Positions 46,622-54,995 of a DNA stretch of 64,000 nt are shown here, one piece after another. This stretch comes from Cellvibrio sp. UBA7671 (GTDB taxonomy: Bacteria > Pseudomonadota > Gammaproteobacteria > Pseudomonadales > Cellvibrionaceae), in the NCBI GenBank assembly GCA_002483145.1, contig DLHJ01000014.1, positions 248,001 to 312,000 on the forward strand, in the 5' to 3' direction. Positions within the stretch are counted from its first letter, which is position 1, and every line of letters begins with the position of its first letter. A program made the position numbers and the translations under genes. The notes under the pieces were generated by a model. That model worked only from the letters and a program-made list of their open reading frames with translations. It searched no databases and was not told the DNA's origin.

Positions 46622-47173
46622 TCACACAGAAGGAACAGCAATCGCTCTACTGGTAAGCATCAACTGTTGAGCAAGTTTATCAGGTGTTGTGGAATATACG
46701 CCTGTCAGCCAGTTGCTCAATAACGAGAGTTGCGTTGCGGCCAGTGCCTGAGCAACAGCGGACACGGGGACATAGCGGTTAAGTGAAGGTGAAGACATGT
46801 TTTGCAATTGCTCGACAAGTATCTGGCTAAGGCAACGACTGACATGCTTACGTGTAGTGCCCGTCAATATAGGGCGAGCAAAACTTCTGTTCTGCCAAAA
46901 ATGCTCCAGTATCCCTTGTACATCCAACACCTTGTTCGGGGGTAACATCGCAGAGGCCAAAACAGTCATCGGCCAGCGCAAACTCGCATAGAGTAGATCG
47001 TCTTTGTTTTTATAATGCTCATAAAACGTCGAGCGCCCCACATCAGCCTTGGCGATGATGTCTGCAATTTTTATCTTGCTGTAAGGCTGTAATAACACCA
47101 GTTCAAAAAACGCGTTGCGCAACGCTAACCCTGTGCGTTCTGCTCGCTTGTCTCCTTCAAATTCCTCTGTCAC
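46622..47173 (-). CDS. TetR-family transcriptional regulator
   Basis: A repressor-type regulator with the TetR helix-turn-helix (YSKIKIADIIAKADVGRSTFYEHYKNKDDLL) and a helical ligand-binding part. I chose the GTG at 47173 (183 residues). The reading frame is open back to an ATG at 47239 (205 residues), but that stretch contains a 24-base palindrome at 47204-47227 that looks like the operator, and no ribosome site precedes the ATG. It is divergent from a membrane-protein gene, its probable target. Confidence 0.82.
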   Translation of the reverse strand: MTEEFEGDKRAERTGLALRNAFFELVLLQPYSKIKIADIIAKADVGRSTFYEHYKNKDDLLYASLRWPMTVLASAMLPPNKVLDVQGILEHFWQNRSFARPILTGTTRKHVSRCLSQILVEQLQNMSSPSLNRYVPVSAVAQALAATQLSLLSNWLTGVYSTTPDKLAQQLMLTSRAIAVPSV

Positions 47174-47203
47174 ACAATTTACCCAAGGTTTTGTTGTAGA
47201 TGC

Positions 47204-47227
47204 CGGACATTCTAATCGTATTGTCCG
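47204..47227. promoter_or_regulatory. Probable TetR-type operator
   Basis: An inverted repeat CGGACA-N12-TGTCCG lies between the TetR gene and the divergent membrane-protein gene, the usual place for an operator controlling both. Confidence 0.55.
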
Positions 47228-47290
47228 CCAAGTATCCATATGCGCTTGTTAGGCTGGCATTCAATTTAAATAACTACCTTTGGAGGCATC

Positions 47291-47971
47291 GTGTTAAACG
47301 AAAACGAACAAAGAACACATTCGTATTACCGTCTTATTGGCTGGAGCTTAATTGCCCTATCCATACTGGCGAACGCGGGTATGGCTCATCACCCGTATAT
47401 CAGCGCGTCGCAACCTGAAGCCCAAATTGAACAGATGGCTCAAATTGCTGGGCTGACTATGCATGTGCACGGCTTGCTAATTTTGGTGGTACTCATCTAC
47501 GTTTGGTTATTTACACTCTATGGTGCCGCAAAAAATACCCCCATCGTTTGGCTCGGAAGTGGTTTGTTTGCAGCAGGCGGATTAGCGATGGCTGGCGCAG
47601 CATTGATTAGCGGCTTTCTCGCACCTGCAATGGTGCTGGGAGCAGAGATCAATACCGCTGAGCAATTAACAATTTTCGAATTTCAATCGCGCTTATTGAT
47701 GCAATCGAATAAGGTGCTAGCGAATGCAGGAACCTCTGTATGGCTATGTGCGGTGATCTGTTGGAGCGGCAATCTGGTTCGCGATAACAAACTCTTTCGT
47801 TGGGTAGGATTAGCAGGTTTATTAATCGGCACAATCAGCTTGTTCATAATAGCTACCGGCAAATGGCATTTGAATGTGAAAGGAATGAGTCTATTTGTGT
47901 TAGTTATTACCATCTGGTTTTGTGCACTTGGGTGTTGTTTGTTGTGGAGTACAAGTATAAAAAAGTTCTAG
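47291..47971 (+). CDS. Multi-pass membrane protein of unknown function
   Basis: A 226-residue protein with about six membrane helices (RLIGWSLIALSILANAGMA, LTMHVHGLLILVVLIYVWLFTLYG, WLGSGLFAAGGLAMAGAALISGF, VLANAGTSVWLCAVICWSG, WVGLAGLLIGTISLFIIATG, LFVLVITIWFCALGCCLLW). It starts with GTG after a strong GGAGG site. I do not recognise the family. Divergence from a TetR gene suggests ligand-induced expression. Confidence 0.75.
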   Translation: MLNENEQRTHSYYRLIGWSLIALSILANAGMAHHPYISASQPEAQIEQMAQIAGLTMHVHGLLILVVLIYVWLFTLYGAAKNTPIVWLGSGLFAAGGLAMAGAALISGFLAPAMVLGAEINTAEQLTIFEFQSRLLMQSNKVLANAGTSVWLCAVICWSGNLVRDNKLFRWVGLAGLLIGTISLFIIATGKWHLNVKGMSLFVLVITIWFCALGCCLLWSTSIKKF

Positions 47972-48113
47972 TAAGCTAATTTTTTGCGCGAAAACCGTTA
48001 CCCAAAATAAAATAAATTTTCACTTTCACTAGGTTTCCGAATTCGTCAAAAACAGACATAGAAACAGTTGAATTTTTTGAAAAACAAGGCGATGCAGGCG
48101 CCATTTTTCCGAA
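47972..48113. other. Non-coding AT-rich spacer after the membrane protein
   Basis: No ORF, terminator or repeat that I can support. Confidence 0.4.
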
Positions 48114-48347
48114 TTATTTACTACTGGGGTTTATCAATAAGAATTTGCTTTTTTTCACCAACCGCCTCAGTTCTTGAAACTGCGTTAAGTGAAACTTATG
48201 CTCCGCCCATTTTTTTTCGTATTTCTCATTGCCATAAGTGTTTAAAACTTCCGTTGCGCATTCACGAGCAGCAGTTGCAAATGTTACAGGCAAGCAGTAA
48301 TTGTTAAAAATAAGTTCTCCGCCTGAATCAGGCTGCCCACCCCACAT
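48114..48347 (-). CDS. Doubtful short ORF, possible gene remnant
   Basis: A 77-residue frame whose composition looks protein-like (CLPVTFATAARECATEVLNTYGNEKYEKKWAEHKFHLTQFQELRRLVKKSKFLL). There is no clear ribosome site and no family that I recognise. It may be a fragment of a decayed gene. The overlapping plus-strand frame (48068-48307) looks like a shadow. Confidence 0.3.
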   Translation of the reverse strand: MWGGQPDSGGELIFNNYCLPVTFATAARECATEVLNTYGNEKYEKKWAEHKFHLTQFQELRRLVKKSKFLLINPSSK

Positions 48348-48649
48348 AGTTCGGAGCTACTAAGAATAGATAATTCAATTTCGTTTAATCGGGGACTTGA
48401 TATTACCCAGTGCTGGTCGCCAAGCTTTTCGTCAAATCGGCAGGAGACAGTAGCTTATCGTGAAACGTTAAAATAATTAACCGTAACTTGATCCCTGCGC
48501 GTAAGTAAACTAGCCCCAAATTTTACATGGGGAAACTTTGATTGAAGGGCTCATCCTGAAGAGTGTGTTCCCGCGCCAGTGCACGGGAACAAAATCAACG
48601 CGTGAACACCCAAGACCTTAACGTTGGCCTCCAGTTATCAGCCGGACTC
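48348..48649. other. Spacer with one hairpin
   Basis: The only structure I see is an inverted repeat TGTTCCCG-N10-CGGGAACA (48566-48591), about 60 bases past the HAF-repeat gene. It lacks a T run, so it is at best a weak terminator. Confidence 0.4.
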
Positions 48650-49786
48650 TCATTTTCCACAGGAATATTGATAACTGTCTGTTAAGGAACGCCGTGCGGG
48701 CGTGAGCAAGAAACTGCGATACTGACGGTCGCGCGTATCAAAGCCCGATGCCGTTATCCAACCCGCATCGGTAATTTTCGCCGCACCGAGCATATACAGA
48801 TACTGATCGTCAGGTTTGTCGCGGATTAGTAGCTCGTTCAGATTGTAAATCTGGAACTGCGAGTCCCAGATGACGGCCGCTGACCCACCTTGGCCCGTGG
48901 CGTATCCAACGATCTGCCGGTGGTTGTTGATGTCGGAAGCATAACTGCTCTCGATGCTGCCGGGCAGGTCGCCCAAGTCCACAGTCCCCGTTTCCTCGCT
49001 CCAGAAAATTGCATGCGAACCGTAGTTATAAAAGCTGCCGCCACCCACGACATCCCCGTGATCGTTGATGCTTGAAGGAAAACCGACTCCGCCACTGGTC
49101 AACCCATCAATTGCGCGAAGACCACTTTTGCGATCCCAAATGTAACCGCGGCCTCCGCCCGGTGTGTTGTTGACACCAATGACCTGCCCGGCGTCATTCA
49201 TAGCGTAAGGCCTACTTCCTGTGCTGTCTGGAAACTCGGGTATGACGGTTACTCGAGCGTGGCGGTCCCATATGACGGAGCGTTCACCCAATGCCGATTC
49301 ATTCGGGTAAGGTCCGCTGACGCCTACCACCTCACCGCGATTATTAATGTCGACTGCAACACTGCTGTCATCTTCAGGCGCGGGCTCCAAGAATTTTAAA
49401 CCTTTGCCCTGTTGCCAGATAACTGCCCGAAGAAACGCACCGGCCGGTTCTATAGGTTGAGTGCTGACGACCTGCCCTCGATCATTTAAAGCGGCGGCCT
49501 TTACGGGAATTTCTAGCTCGTGCGCGAGCTCATCAATAAATTTATATCCATGTTTTCGGTTCCACAAAAATACTTCAACCCCCTCACCCAAGTAGCCCCA
49601 ACCCAGCACTTGACCTCGTCGGTTCAGACCGACAGTTGCAGTGTAATACAACCCGCTATCAGCAACACTAAGCTCCGTAGTGCAATAGTGTGTAATATCT
49701 GGAGGGGTAGCACGTTCGACTTCGTTAGCAACTGCGGAAGTCGTGATCAATACACCAATCAGTAAGAATTCGATAACGGGTCGCAT
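48650..49786 (-). CDS. Secreted HAF-repeat protein
   Basis: A 378-residue protein from the ATG at 49786, which has a strong AAGGAG site; the open frame extends further upstream without signals. A signal peptide (VIEFLLIGVLITTSAVANE) is followed by at least six repeats of a beta-propeller-like unit with the core xxNxxGQVVGxx: GLNRRGQVLG, ALNDRGQVVS, DINNRGEVVG, AMNDAGQVIG, SINDHGDVVG and DINNHRQIVG. This is the HAF repeat, common in exported proteins of unknown function. Two Cys near the ends could pair. It is not linked to any neighbour. Confidence 0.8.
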   Translation of the reverse strand: MRPVIEFLLIGVLITTSAVANEVERATPPDITHYCTTELSVADSGLYYTATVGLNRRGQVLGWGYLGEGVEVFLWNRKHGYKFIDELAHELEIPVKAAALNDRGQVVSTQPIEPAGAFLRAVIWQQGKGLKFLEPAPEDDSSVAVDINNRGEVVGVSGPYPNESALGERSVIWDRHARVTVIPEFPDSTGSRPYAMNDAGQVIGVNNTPGGGRGYIWDRKSGLRAIDGLTSGGVGFPSSINDHGDVVGGGSFYNYGSHAIFWSEETGTVDLGDLPGSIESSYASDINNHRQIVGYATGQGGSAAVIWDSQFQIYNLNELLIRDKPDDQYLYMLGAAKITDAGWITASGFDTRDRQYRSFLLTPARRSLTDSYQYSCGK

Positions 49787-50614
49787 AATTGTCTCCTTAA
49801 TTAAGAACGTGCTCGTGAGAGGTCCGTTAGGATTACCAGCTCGCTCGGGTCTATTTCGAGCCCTGCAAACTAGTATGGGTGAAATTGATTCGGAAATACT
49901 GTGATGTAGCATTAAAATTGCGAGCGAAAAATCACAGCGAAATTGGTTAGCTTAAAAGAATTTAAATAAATGAACTTTAAAGCGCCATCCGTAAGCTCGT
50001 ACCAATATTTTTTCGCCAATGTTAACTAATACTGGATCCTAAAAAAATCGACTGCGATTGTCATCGAATTTAGCAAAAGCACAGCTTTTTGAATCTGGCA
50101 TGAAAGAGACGGCGCCAATTTTTTAAAGCCAAGCTCCATCTTTTTTTAGACATAATCGGCCCCATTTATTCCAAACTTGCTAAATACAGGTACCATATTT
50201 TTTTCAAGCGGCGGGTCAGTATAAAACTTGATGAAATTCACAGTTGATAAACATTGGGGAATGATTTTCTATAAAACTGAAGAAACAACAAAAAGTAAAC
50301 CTGCCTTTTGATTTGTACTCTGTACGGCGCCACTTTTATGTCGAATCTTGCCCCATATAACCCATTAAAAAATCTATTTGGAGTGTTGCCTTATAACCAT
50401 TATTCCGGCTCCTTATTAAACGCACATGTGGATCAAATTGAGGCACTAATCAACAATTGCAGCATTTAGCGCCAGCTGGGATTAGACCCACTACCGCGCC
50501 TGCGTTGACACCCCAACCCTCATCCACTAAGCTGCCCGCGCTACGGTAAATTCCGCAGCCGGGAATCTCACCCGTGGTAGCGGTTTGCAAACTCAAACTG
50601 CGAGATTTTCTATT
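49787..50614. other. Long AT-rich spacer without a gene
   Basis: About 830 bases with stop codons in every frame and short AT-rich runs. I see no convincing ORF, RNA gene or repeat. Such a low-coding gap fits a decayed or acquired region. Confidence 0.5.
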
Positions 50615-50929
50615 ATGGATAATGTAACCCCTCGCCCCGCCTTCCCCGATGCTTGCGTTATTAAACTTGATCAAACGCAATTCGATTTTTTCCGCAAATC
50701 CCGACTTGAAATTCATTCGCCGGACAAAGTTCTTACGGTGATCAGCAAGCCTCTGCCGCATAAAACCGATGTAGATTTGGTTTATCAGTTGTGGTGCCAA
50801 GCGTGTTTGCTGGAGGTGTTGCTTGATGAAGTAGAAGACAACATAAAGTTGCCGCAACGAGCAACTAATTGTATTGCCTATGTGGTTGACAGAATTGATA
50901 TGCATCTTAAACGGCAGACGCGTATTTAA
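50615..50929 (+). CDS. Small protein of unknown function
   Basis: A 104-residue protein from the ATG at 50615 (an upstream in-frame ATG at 50585 is possible). It is soluble and mixed alpha/beta (AFPDACVIKLDQTQFDFFRKSRLEIHSPDKVLTVISKPLPHK, then LVYQLWCQACLLEVLLDEVEDNI). No family was recognised. A strong terminator follows at once, which supports a real gene. Confidence 0.55.
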   Translation: MDNVTPRPAFPDACVIKLDQTQFDFFRKSRLEIHSPDKVLTVISKPLPHKTDVDLVYQLWCQACLLEVLLDEVEDNIKLPQRATNCIAYVVDRIDMHLKRQTRI

Positions 50930-50932
50930 AAA

Positions 50933-50962
50933 AATAAAGGCGGTTTTTCAACCGCCTTTATT
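50933..50962 (+). terminator. Rho-independent terminator between the small gene and fleR
   Basis: A perfect 13-bp stem (AATAAAGGCGGTT / AACCGCCTTTATT, loop TTTC) is followed on the plus strand by CGTTTTTAT. It lies between convergent genes and may also end fleSR transcripts. Confidence 0.85.
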
Positions 50963-51022
50963 CGTTTTTATCAGCTGAATATTTCGCTAGCCATATTCAT
51001 GGTCATTAACGAAATGGGCGTA

Positions 51023-52567
51023 TTACTCCGTAATCTCATACCCCTCTTCACGCAACCGCGCGATCTTATAGCGCAGGGTACGCGCGCTAATGCCCAAACG
51101 CTCTGCCGTATTTTTGCGACTGCCGCGTTCGTTGCGCAGGGTGTTCATGATGATTTCGTATTCGCGCTGTTTAAGGTCATTGCCCAGCGCCGGGTTATTT
51201 AGCGATGAGTGATGCACAGGTTGGTTGTTGACCAGCGCGATATTATCAGCGATTCCGCCGACAGGAAATTGGCTAGCGCGGGCGTAGGCTTGTGCAGCAA
51301 AAGATGATTCGCCGTTGGATTCAAAATCCGCGCTTGGATTAACAGCTTGCGCGGCCTCTAACAAATTCGGTTTTTGGCTGTAGTGCGCTGGGCTTTGTGA
51401 GTAAGGGCCGTTTGCGCCCAAACCCAAATCATCCGCCTGGATGGATTTGCCTTCCTGCAAAATTAACGCGCGCTGCATGATATTATCCAGCTCACGCACA
51501 TTACCCGGCCACGGATAGGCGAGCAGCATTTGCTGTGCAGATGCCGATAGACTGACACCGCGACGATTTTGTTTTTGTGCGTGTTTTTGCAAGATTTTTT
51601 CGGCGAGCGGAATAATGTCTTCCACGCGGTCGCGCAACGGTGCCCATTGCAGTGGCAATACGCTCAAGCGGTAGTACAAGTCTTCACGGAATTTTCCGGC
51701 GACAACATCGCTGCGCATATTGCGGTTGGATGTGGCAATCACACGCACATTTAATTTAATTGTCTTGCGGCCACCCAAGCGCTCTACTTCGCGCTCCTGC
51801 AATACGCGCAATAATTTTGCTTGCAAACCAATATCCATTTCGGAAATTTCATCGAGCAATAATGTGCCGCCGTTGGCTTGTTCAAATTTACCGGGGCTGC
51901 TGGTGTGCGCGCCGGTGTAGGCACCTTTTTCATGGCCGAACAACATGGCTTCCAACATATTTTCTGGAATAGCAGCGCAGTTGATCGCAATAAACGGTTG
52001 GTTACGGCGCGATGAATGGTCGTGAATATAACGTGCGAGCACTTCTTTACCGGTACCTGATTCGCCTACTACCAATACGGTTGAATCTGATTGCGCGACA
52101 CGGCGGGCAAGTTGCAATAATTGTTTGCTGGACTGCGCCATAGCAACGGGTTCGTCGCCCTCGATCTGTGCTACGCCCAAGTGACGCGCTACGGTTTCTA
52201 CCAGGGTTTGTGGTTCAAAGGGTTTTACCAAATAATCAACGGCGCCCTGCTTCATCGCATTCACGGATTCAGCGATGCTGGCATAAGCGGTAATCAGCAT
52301 CATGGGAATTTGTGGATATTCTTGCTTCACACAGCGCAGTAAATCATGGCCGCTCATTGCGCCCATATTGACATCGGAAACAATCATGCGGATATCGCCA
52401 TAAAGTGCCAACTCTTTTAGCGCCTCTTCGCCACTACTGACGGCAATTACCGAATAATCGGCTAATTGCAGCGTGTCTGTTAACGCCTCGCGGAGATTGT
52501 TGTCATCTTCAACAACCAATACCTTGATCGCATTTTCAAAATCAGCTTGTTGCAATGCTAACGCCAT
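51023..52567 (-). CDS. fleR: Sigma-54-dependent flagellar response regulator FleR
   Basis: A 514-residue NtrC-type activator. The receiver domain has phospho-Asp65 (IVSDVNMG). The AAA+ domain has Walker A GESGTGKE (168-175), GAYTGA (215-220, Tyr for the usual Phe) and LLLDEI. The C-terminal Fis-type helix-turn-helix is GSRKNTAERLGISARTLRYKI. With FleS it turns on the sigma-54 genes of hook and basal body. I chose the ATG at 52567, with GGGGAA upstream; an earlier frame start at 52618 overlaps fleS. Confidence 0.95.
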   Translation of the reverse strand: MALALQQADFENAIKVLVVEDDNNLREALTDTLQLADYSVIAVSSGEEALKELALYGDIRMIVSDVNMGAMSGHDLLRCVKQEYPQIPMMLITAYASIAESVNAMKQGAVDYLVKPFEPQTLVETVARHLGVAQIEGDEPVAMAQSSKQLLQLARRVAQSDSTVLVVGESGTGKEVLARYIHDHSSRRNQPFIAINCAAIPENMLEAMLFGHEKGAYTGAHTSSPGKFEQANGGTLLLDEISEMDIGLQAKLLRVLQEREVERLGGRKTIKLNVRVIATSNRNMRSDVVAGKFREDLYYRLSVLPLQWAPLRDRVEDIIPLAEKILQKHAQKQNRRGVSLSASAQQMLLAYPWPGNVRELDNIMQRALILQEGKSIQADDLGLGANGPYSQSPAHYSQKPNLLEAAQAVNPSADFESNGESSFAAQAYARASQFPVGGIADNIALVNNQPVHHSSLNNPALGNDLKQREYEIIMNTLRNERGSRKNTAERLGISARTLRYKIARLREEGYEITE

Positions 52568-52577
52568 GATTATTCCC

Positions 52578-53885
52578 CTAAGATGTAAAATTCGCGAACG
52601 GCAACAGCAGACTTGCACAAGTCCCTTTGCCTACTGTTGATTGCAATAAAAATTTTCCGTGATGCGCACGCGCAACGGCTTTCACTACACTTAACCCCAA
52701 GCCAGTACCCTGCGCTTTGGTGGTGACAAATAAATCCCCTACGGATTTGAGCAACTCGGCAGACATTCCCGGCCCTTTATCACACACGCGAATCCACAAA
52801 CGCTGTTCTTCAGAAGCGAGTTGCGCACTGAGTGATGAATCATTCAGGGTTTGCGGATAGAGATTGAATTCAATGCGCAGCGCCGCTTTGCGGTCTACAG
52901 CTTGAATCGCGTTATTGACCAGATTTAGCAACGCACCGATTAATGCATCGCGATTGCATTGGATGTAACGCTCGCGGCAATTGATAATCCATTCGCAGGT
53001 AGATTCGCTGGTCATCAACGGGACTTCCATTGCCTCTGCCAATTCAGACTGCAATTGCGCAACGCTGATCACATCGTTCAGCGCAAGCTCGCCCTTCACA
53101 TAGAAAAGCATGTCTTGCACCTGGCGCTCGATATTATTCAAACGCCCGAGAATTTTTTCTGAAAATTGTTGGCGACGCGCATCATCCAACTTGCCGCTGC
53201 ACAAATGGCCGGCGTATAACATGGCGGACGATAAAGGCGTGCGGATTTGATGTGCGAGTGCACCCATCATTTTGCCTAATGCAGATAAACGCTCATGACG
53301 ACTTAATTCGCCCTGCAAACGACGGGTTTCAGTTTGGTCGGTGAGTAAAATAATTTGGCCATCAGCACCCAGGTTGCGGGTTTGGATACTAATGAGGCGG
53401 CCATCGCGCAATGACACTTCGTGGCCGTCATCCTGACGCGGTGCGAAACAGCGTGCGATCACTTCGCGCCACAATTCGCCTTGCAAAGGTTCGCCTAGCA
53501 ATTCAATCGCAGCGGGGTTTGATTCAGACACGCGCCCGGAGGAATCCAATACCACCACACCACCGGGTAAAAAATTCAGCAGGCTTTCAAGGCGATTGGC
53601 TAATTTTTCTTTTTCTGCCAACTCCTGCAAGCGGCGGTCACTAAGACTGGACAGTTCTTCATTTAATTCAGCAACGCGGTTTTCCAACAGGTGATAAGAA
53701 TCCGCCAGCTGTTCAGACATCTGGTTAAACAGCTCAAACGCACTTTTCAGATCCTGGCCTTTTTCACTGAGCGCCTTCTCCATCGGTAGTGCCGCCAAAG
53801 GCTCATCCGAATTGGCAGCCAGTAAGCCAGCTCGCGCTTTAGCCGCGCTGCCGACCTTGATCACATTGGAAACTGCTTGCGTCAT
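52578..53885 (-). CDS. fleS: Flagellar sensor histidine kinase FleS
   Basis: A 435-residue cytosolic kinase with no membrane helix. It has a coiled coil (about 50-105), a PAS domain (GGVVVLDSSGRVSESNPAAIELLG), HisKA with the phospho-His in ALAHQIRTPLSSAMLYAG, and HATPase (NLVNNAIQAV, DKGPGMSAELL, GTGLGLSVVKAVARAHHG). The lack of membrane parts fits a sensor of basal-body assembly. fleR follows 10 bases downstream. In Pseudomonas fleQ lies just upstream; here it does not. Confidence 0.94.
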   Translation of the reverse strand: MTQAVSNVIKVGSAAKARAGLLAANSDEPLAALPMEKALSEKGQDLKSAFELFNQMSEQLADSYHLLENRVAELNEELSSLSDRRLQELAEKEKLANRLESLLNFLPGGVVVLDSSGRVSESNPAAIELLGEPLQGELWREVIARCFAPRQDDGHEVSLRDGRLISIQTRNLGADGQIILLTDQTETRRLQGELSRHERLSALGKMMGALAHQIRTPLSSAMLYAGHLCSGKLDDARRQQFSEKILGRLNNIERQVQDMLFYVKGELALNDVISVAQLQSELAEAMEVPLMTSESTCEWIINCRERYIQCNRDALIGALLNLVNNAIQAVDRKAALRIEFNLYPQTLNDSSLSAQLASEEQRLWIRVCDKGPGMSAELLKSVGDLFVTTKAQGTGLGLSVVKAVARAHHGKFLLQSTVGKGTCASLLLPFANFTS

Positions 53886-53982
53886 AAAAACCCCTGTTGC
53901 ACAACTCTTGCCCTGCCCGAAAAATCAAACCGTCAATAAAACAACGGATATTTGTCGTTAAAGGCTTGCTTAAGGGGTTAAT

Positions 53983-53999
53983 TGCAAGCTGGATGCCAA
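53983..53999 (-). promoter_or_regulatory. Sigma-54 promoter of fleSR
   Basis: The minus strand reads TTGGCAT-CCAGC-TTGCA, one base off the -24/-12 consensus. The predicted start near 53972 gives a leader of about 87 nt. Confidence 0.85.
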
Positions 54000-54083
54000 A
54001 GTATTTAGTTGTTATTTTTCATATAGTTACAACTAATAAGACGCAACATAAGTCAAACATTTGGCTTGCGCGGGATTTTCAGG

Positions 54084-54112
54084 TTGTCGCATTAATCATG
54101 CATCCTTATAAT
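54084..54112 (+). promoter_or_regulatory. Sigma-70 promoter of the riboswitch-transporter unit
   Basis: TTGTCG (54084-54089) and an exact TATAAT (54107-54112) are 17 bases apart. The predicted start near 54119 is just before the riboswitch. Confidence 0.7.
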
Positions 54113-54118
54113 GCGCGA

Positions 54119-54345
54119 ACCCTCTCGGGGGAGTAATCTGCTCCAGCATTGCGATGCCTGCATCGGTAAATGCTGAGCGCTTTTGTCAACAAACTTGCCG
54201 CACTCTTCCTTCAAGAGCGCATTTACGGCATGGCAAAAGCGTCCTCTGTTGTGCTTACAGCACACATCGGATTGATGAGACCTGAGATACCACTGTGGCC
54301 CCGGCGGGACTGCGGTTGTATCTCATGTTATTCATCCCGCCCTGG
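54119..54345 (+). promoter_or_regulatory. yybP-ykoY-type manganese riboswitch
   Basis: The leader has the conserved elements of this class in order: GGGGAGTA (54128-54135), GTCAAC (54185-54190) and TGAGACC (54276-54282), then a CCCCGGCGGGA stretch. GGCGGGA (54303-54309) can pair with TCCCGCC (54335-54341) next to the ribosome site, a plausible expression switch. The class binds Mn2+ and often controls this very transporter family. The fold was not computed. Confidence 0.88.
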
Positions 54346-54353
54346 TAAATTTT

Positions 54354-54926
54354 ATGGAAGCCTTTCTCAGCTCAACCTTCGCCGTCGCCATTGCCGAAAT
54401 TGGTGATAAAACCCAATTGCTCGCACTTTTCCTCGCTGCGCGCTATGGCCGCCCCTACATCATCAGCTTGGGTGTATTAGTCGCCACCATCGTTAACCAT
54501 GCAATCTCGGCATGGCTCGGAACTGTGTTGGCAGATGTGATTCCTGCCGAGTGGATTCGCTGGATTATTGCGGGCAGTTTTTTTGCTATCGGCCTTTGGT
54601 TATTAATTCCCGATAAAGAAGATGACGACATGGGCCGCTTCGCTAACTACGGCCCCTTTGTCGCAACGCTGGTGTTATTTTTTCTGGCAGAGATTGGCGA
54701 TAAAACCCAAATCGCCACCGTCATACTCGCGGCCAAATACAATGCAGATATGTGGATGACCTGTGCTGTTATTGCCGGAACAACACTAGGCATGTTGCTG
54801 GCAAACGTGCCGGTTATTTTTGCAGGAAAATGGTTAATGGATAAATTGCCACTCGGTGTTGCACACAAAGCCGCCTGCGTTTTATTTATCGCATTGGGAA
54901 TTGCAACTTTGATAGGAATGGGCTGA
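54354..54926 (+). CDS. GDT1/UPF0016 family manganese exporter
   Basis: A 190-residue membrane protein with six helices in two repeats, each carrying the family motif ExGDKT (AEIGDKTQLLALFLAARYG near residue 14 and AEIGDKTQIATVILAAKYN near 115). Bacterial members such as MneA of Vibrio cholerae export Mn2+; relatives TMEM165 and Gdt1 handle Mn2+/Ca2+. An acidic loop (PDKEDDD) links the halves. The manganese riboswitch upstream supports this function. Confidence 0.92.
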   Translation: MEAFLSSTFAVAIAEIGDKTQLLALFLAARYGRPYIISLGVLVATIVNHAISAWLGTVLADVIPAEWIRWIIAGSFFAIGLWLLIPDKEDDDMGRFANYGPFVATLVLFFLAEIGDKTQIATVILAAKYNADMWMTCAVIAGTTLGMLLANVPVIFAGKWLMDKLPLGVAHKAACVLFIALGIATLIGMG

Positions 54927-54948
54927 GTTGATTCGCTAAACCTGATGT

Positions 54949-54973
54949 ACTATGGTGGCACAATCACCATAGT
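54949..54973. repeat. Inverted repeat before the AraC-type gene
   Basis: Perfect 9-bp arms ACTATGGTG / CACCATAGT around a 7-base loop lie about 25 bases before the preferred start of the next gene. It may be an operator or a terminator stem without a T run. Confidence 0.5.
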
Positions 54974-54995
54974 CGTCACGTCAGGCCAGAGATTA

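Noticed and set aside
48068-48307. A 79-codon plus-strand ORF
   Set aside because: No ribosome site, and a composition rich in Cys, Phe and His; it overlaps a more protein-like minus-strand frame.
50450-50905. A 151-codon minus-strand ORF over the small gene at 50615
   Set aside because: Its composition is poor in acidic residues and rich in Arg, Ser and Gly as in antisense shadows; the plus-strand ORF has a terminator directly after it.
53898-53913. A second sigma-54-like element (GGGCAAGAGTTGTGCA on the minus strand) just before fleS
   Set aside because: Its start point would fall within three bases of the fleS start codon and would remove the ribosome site. The better match at 53983-53999 has sensible spacing.
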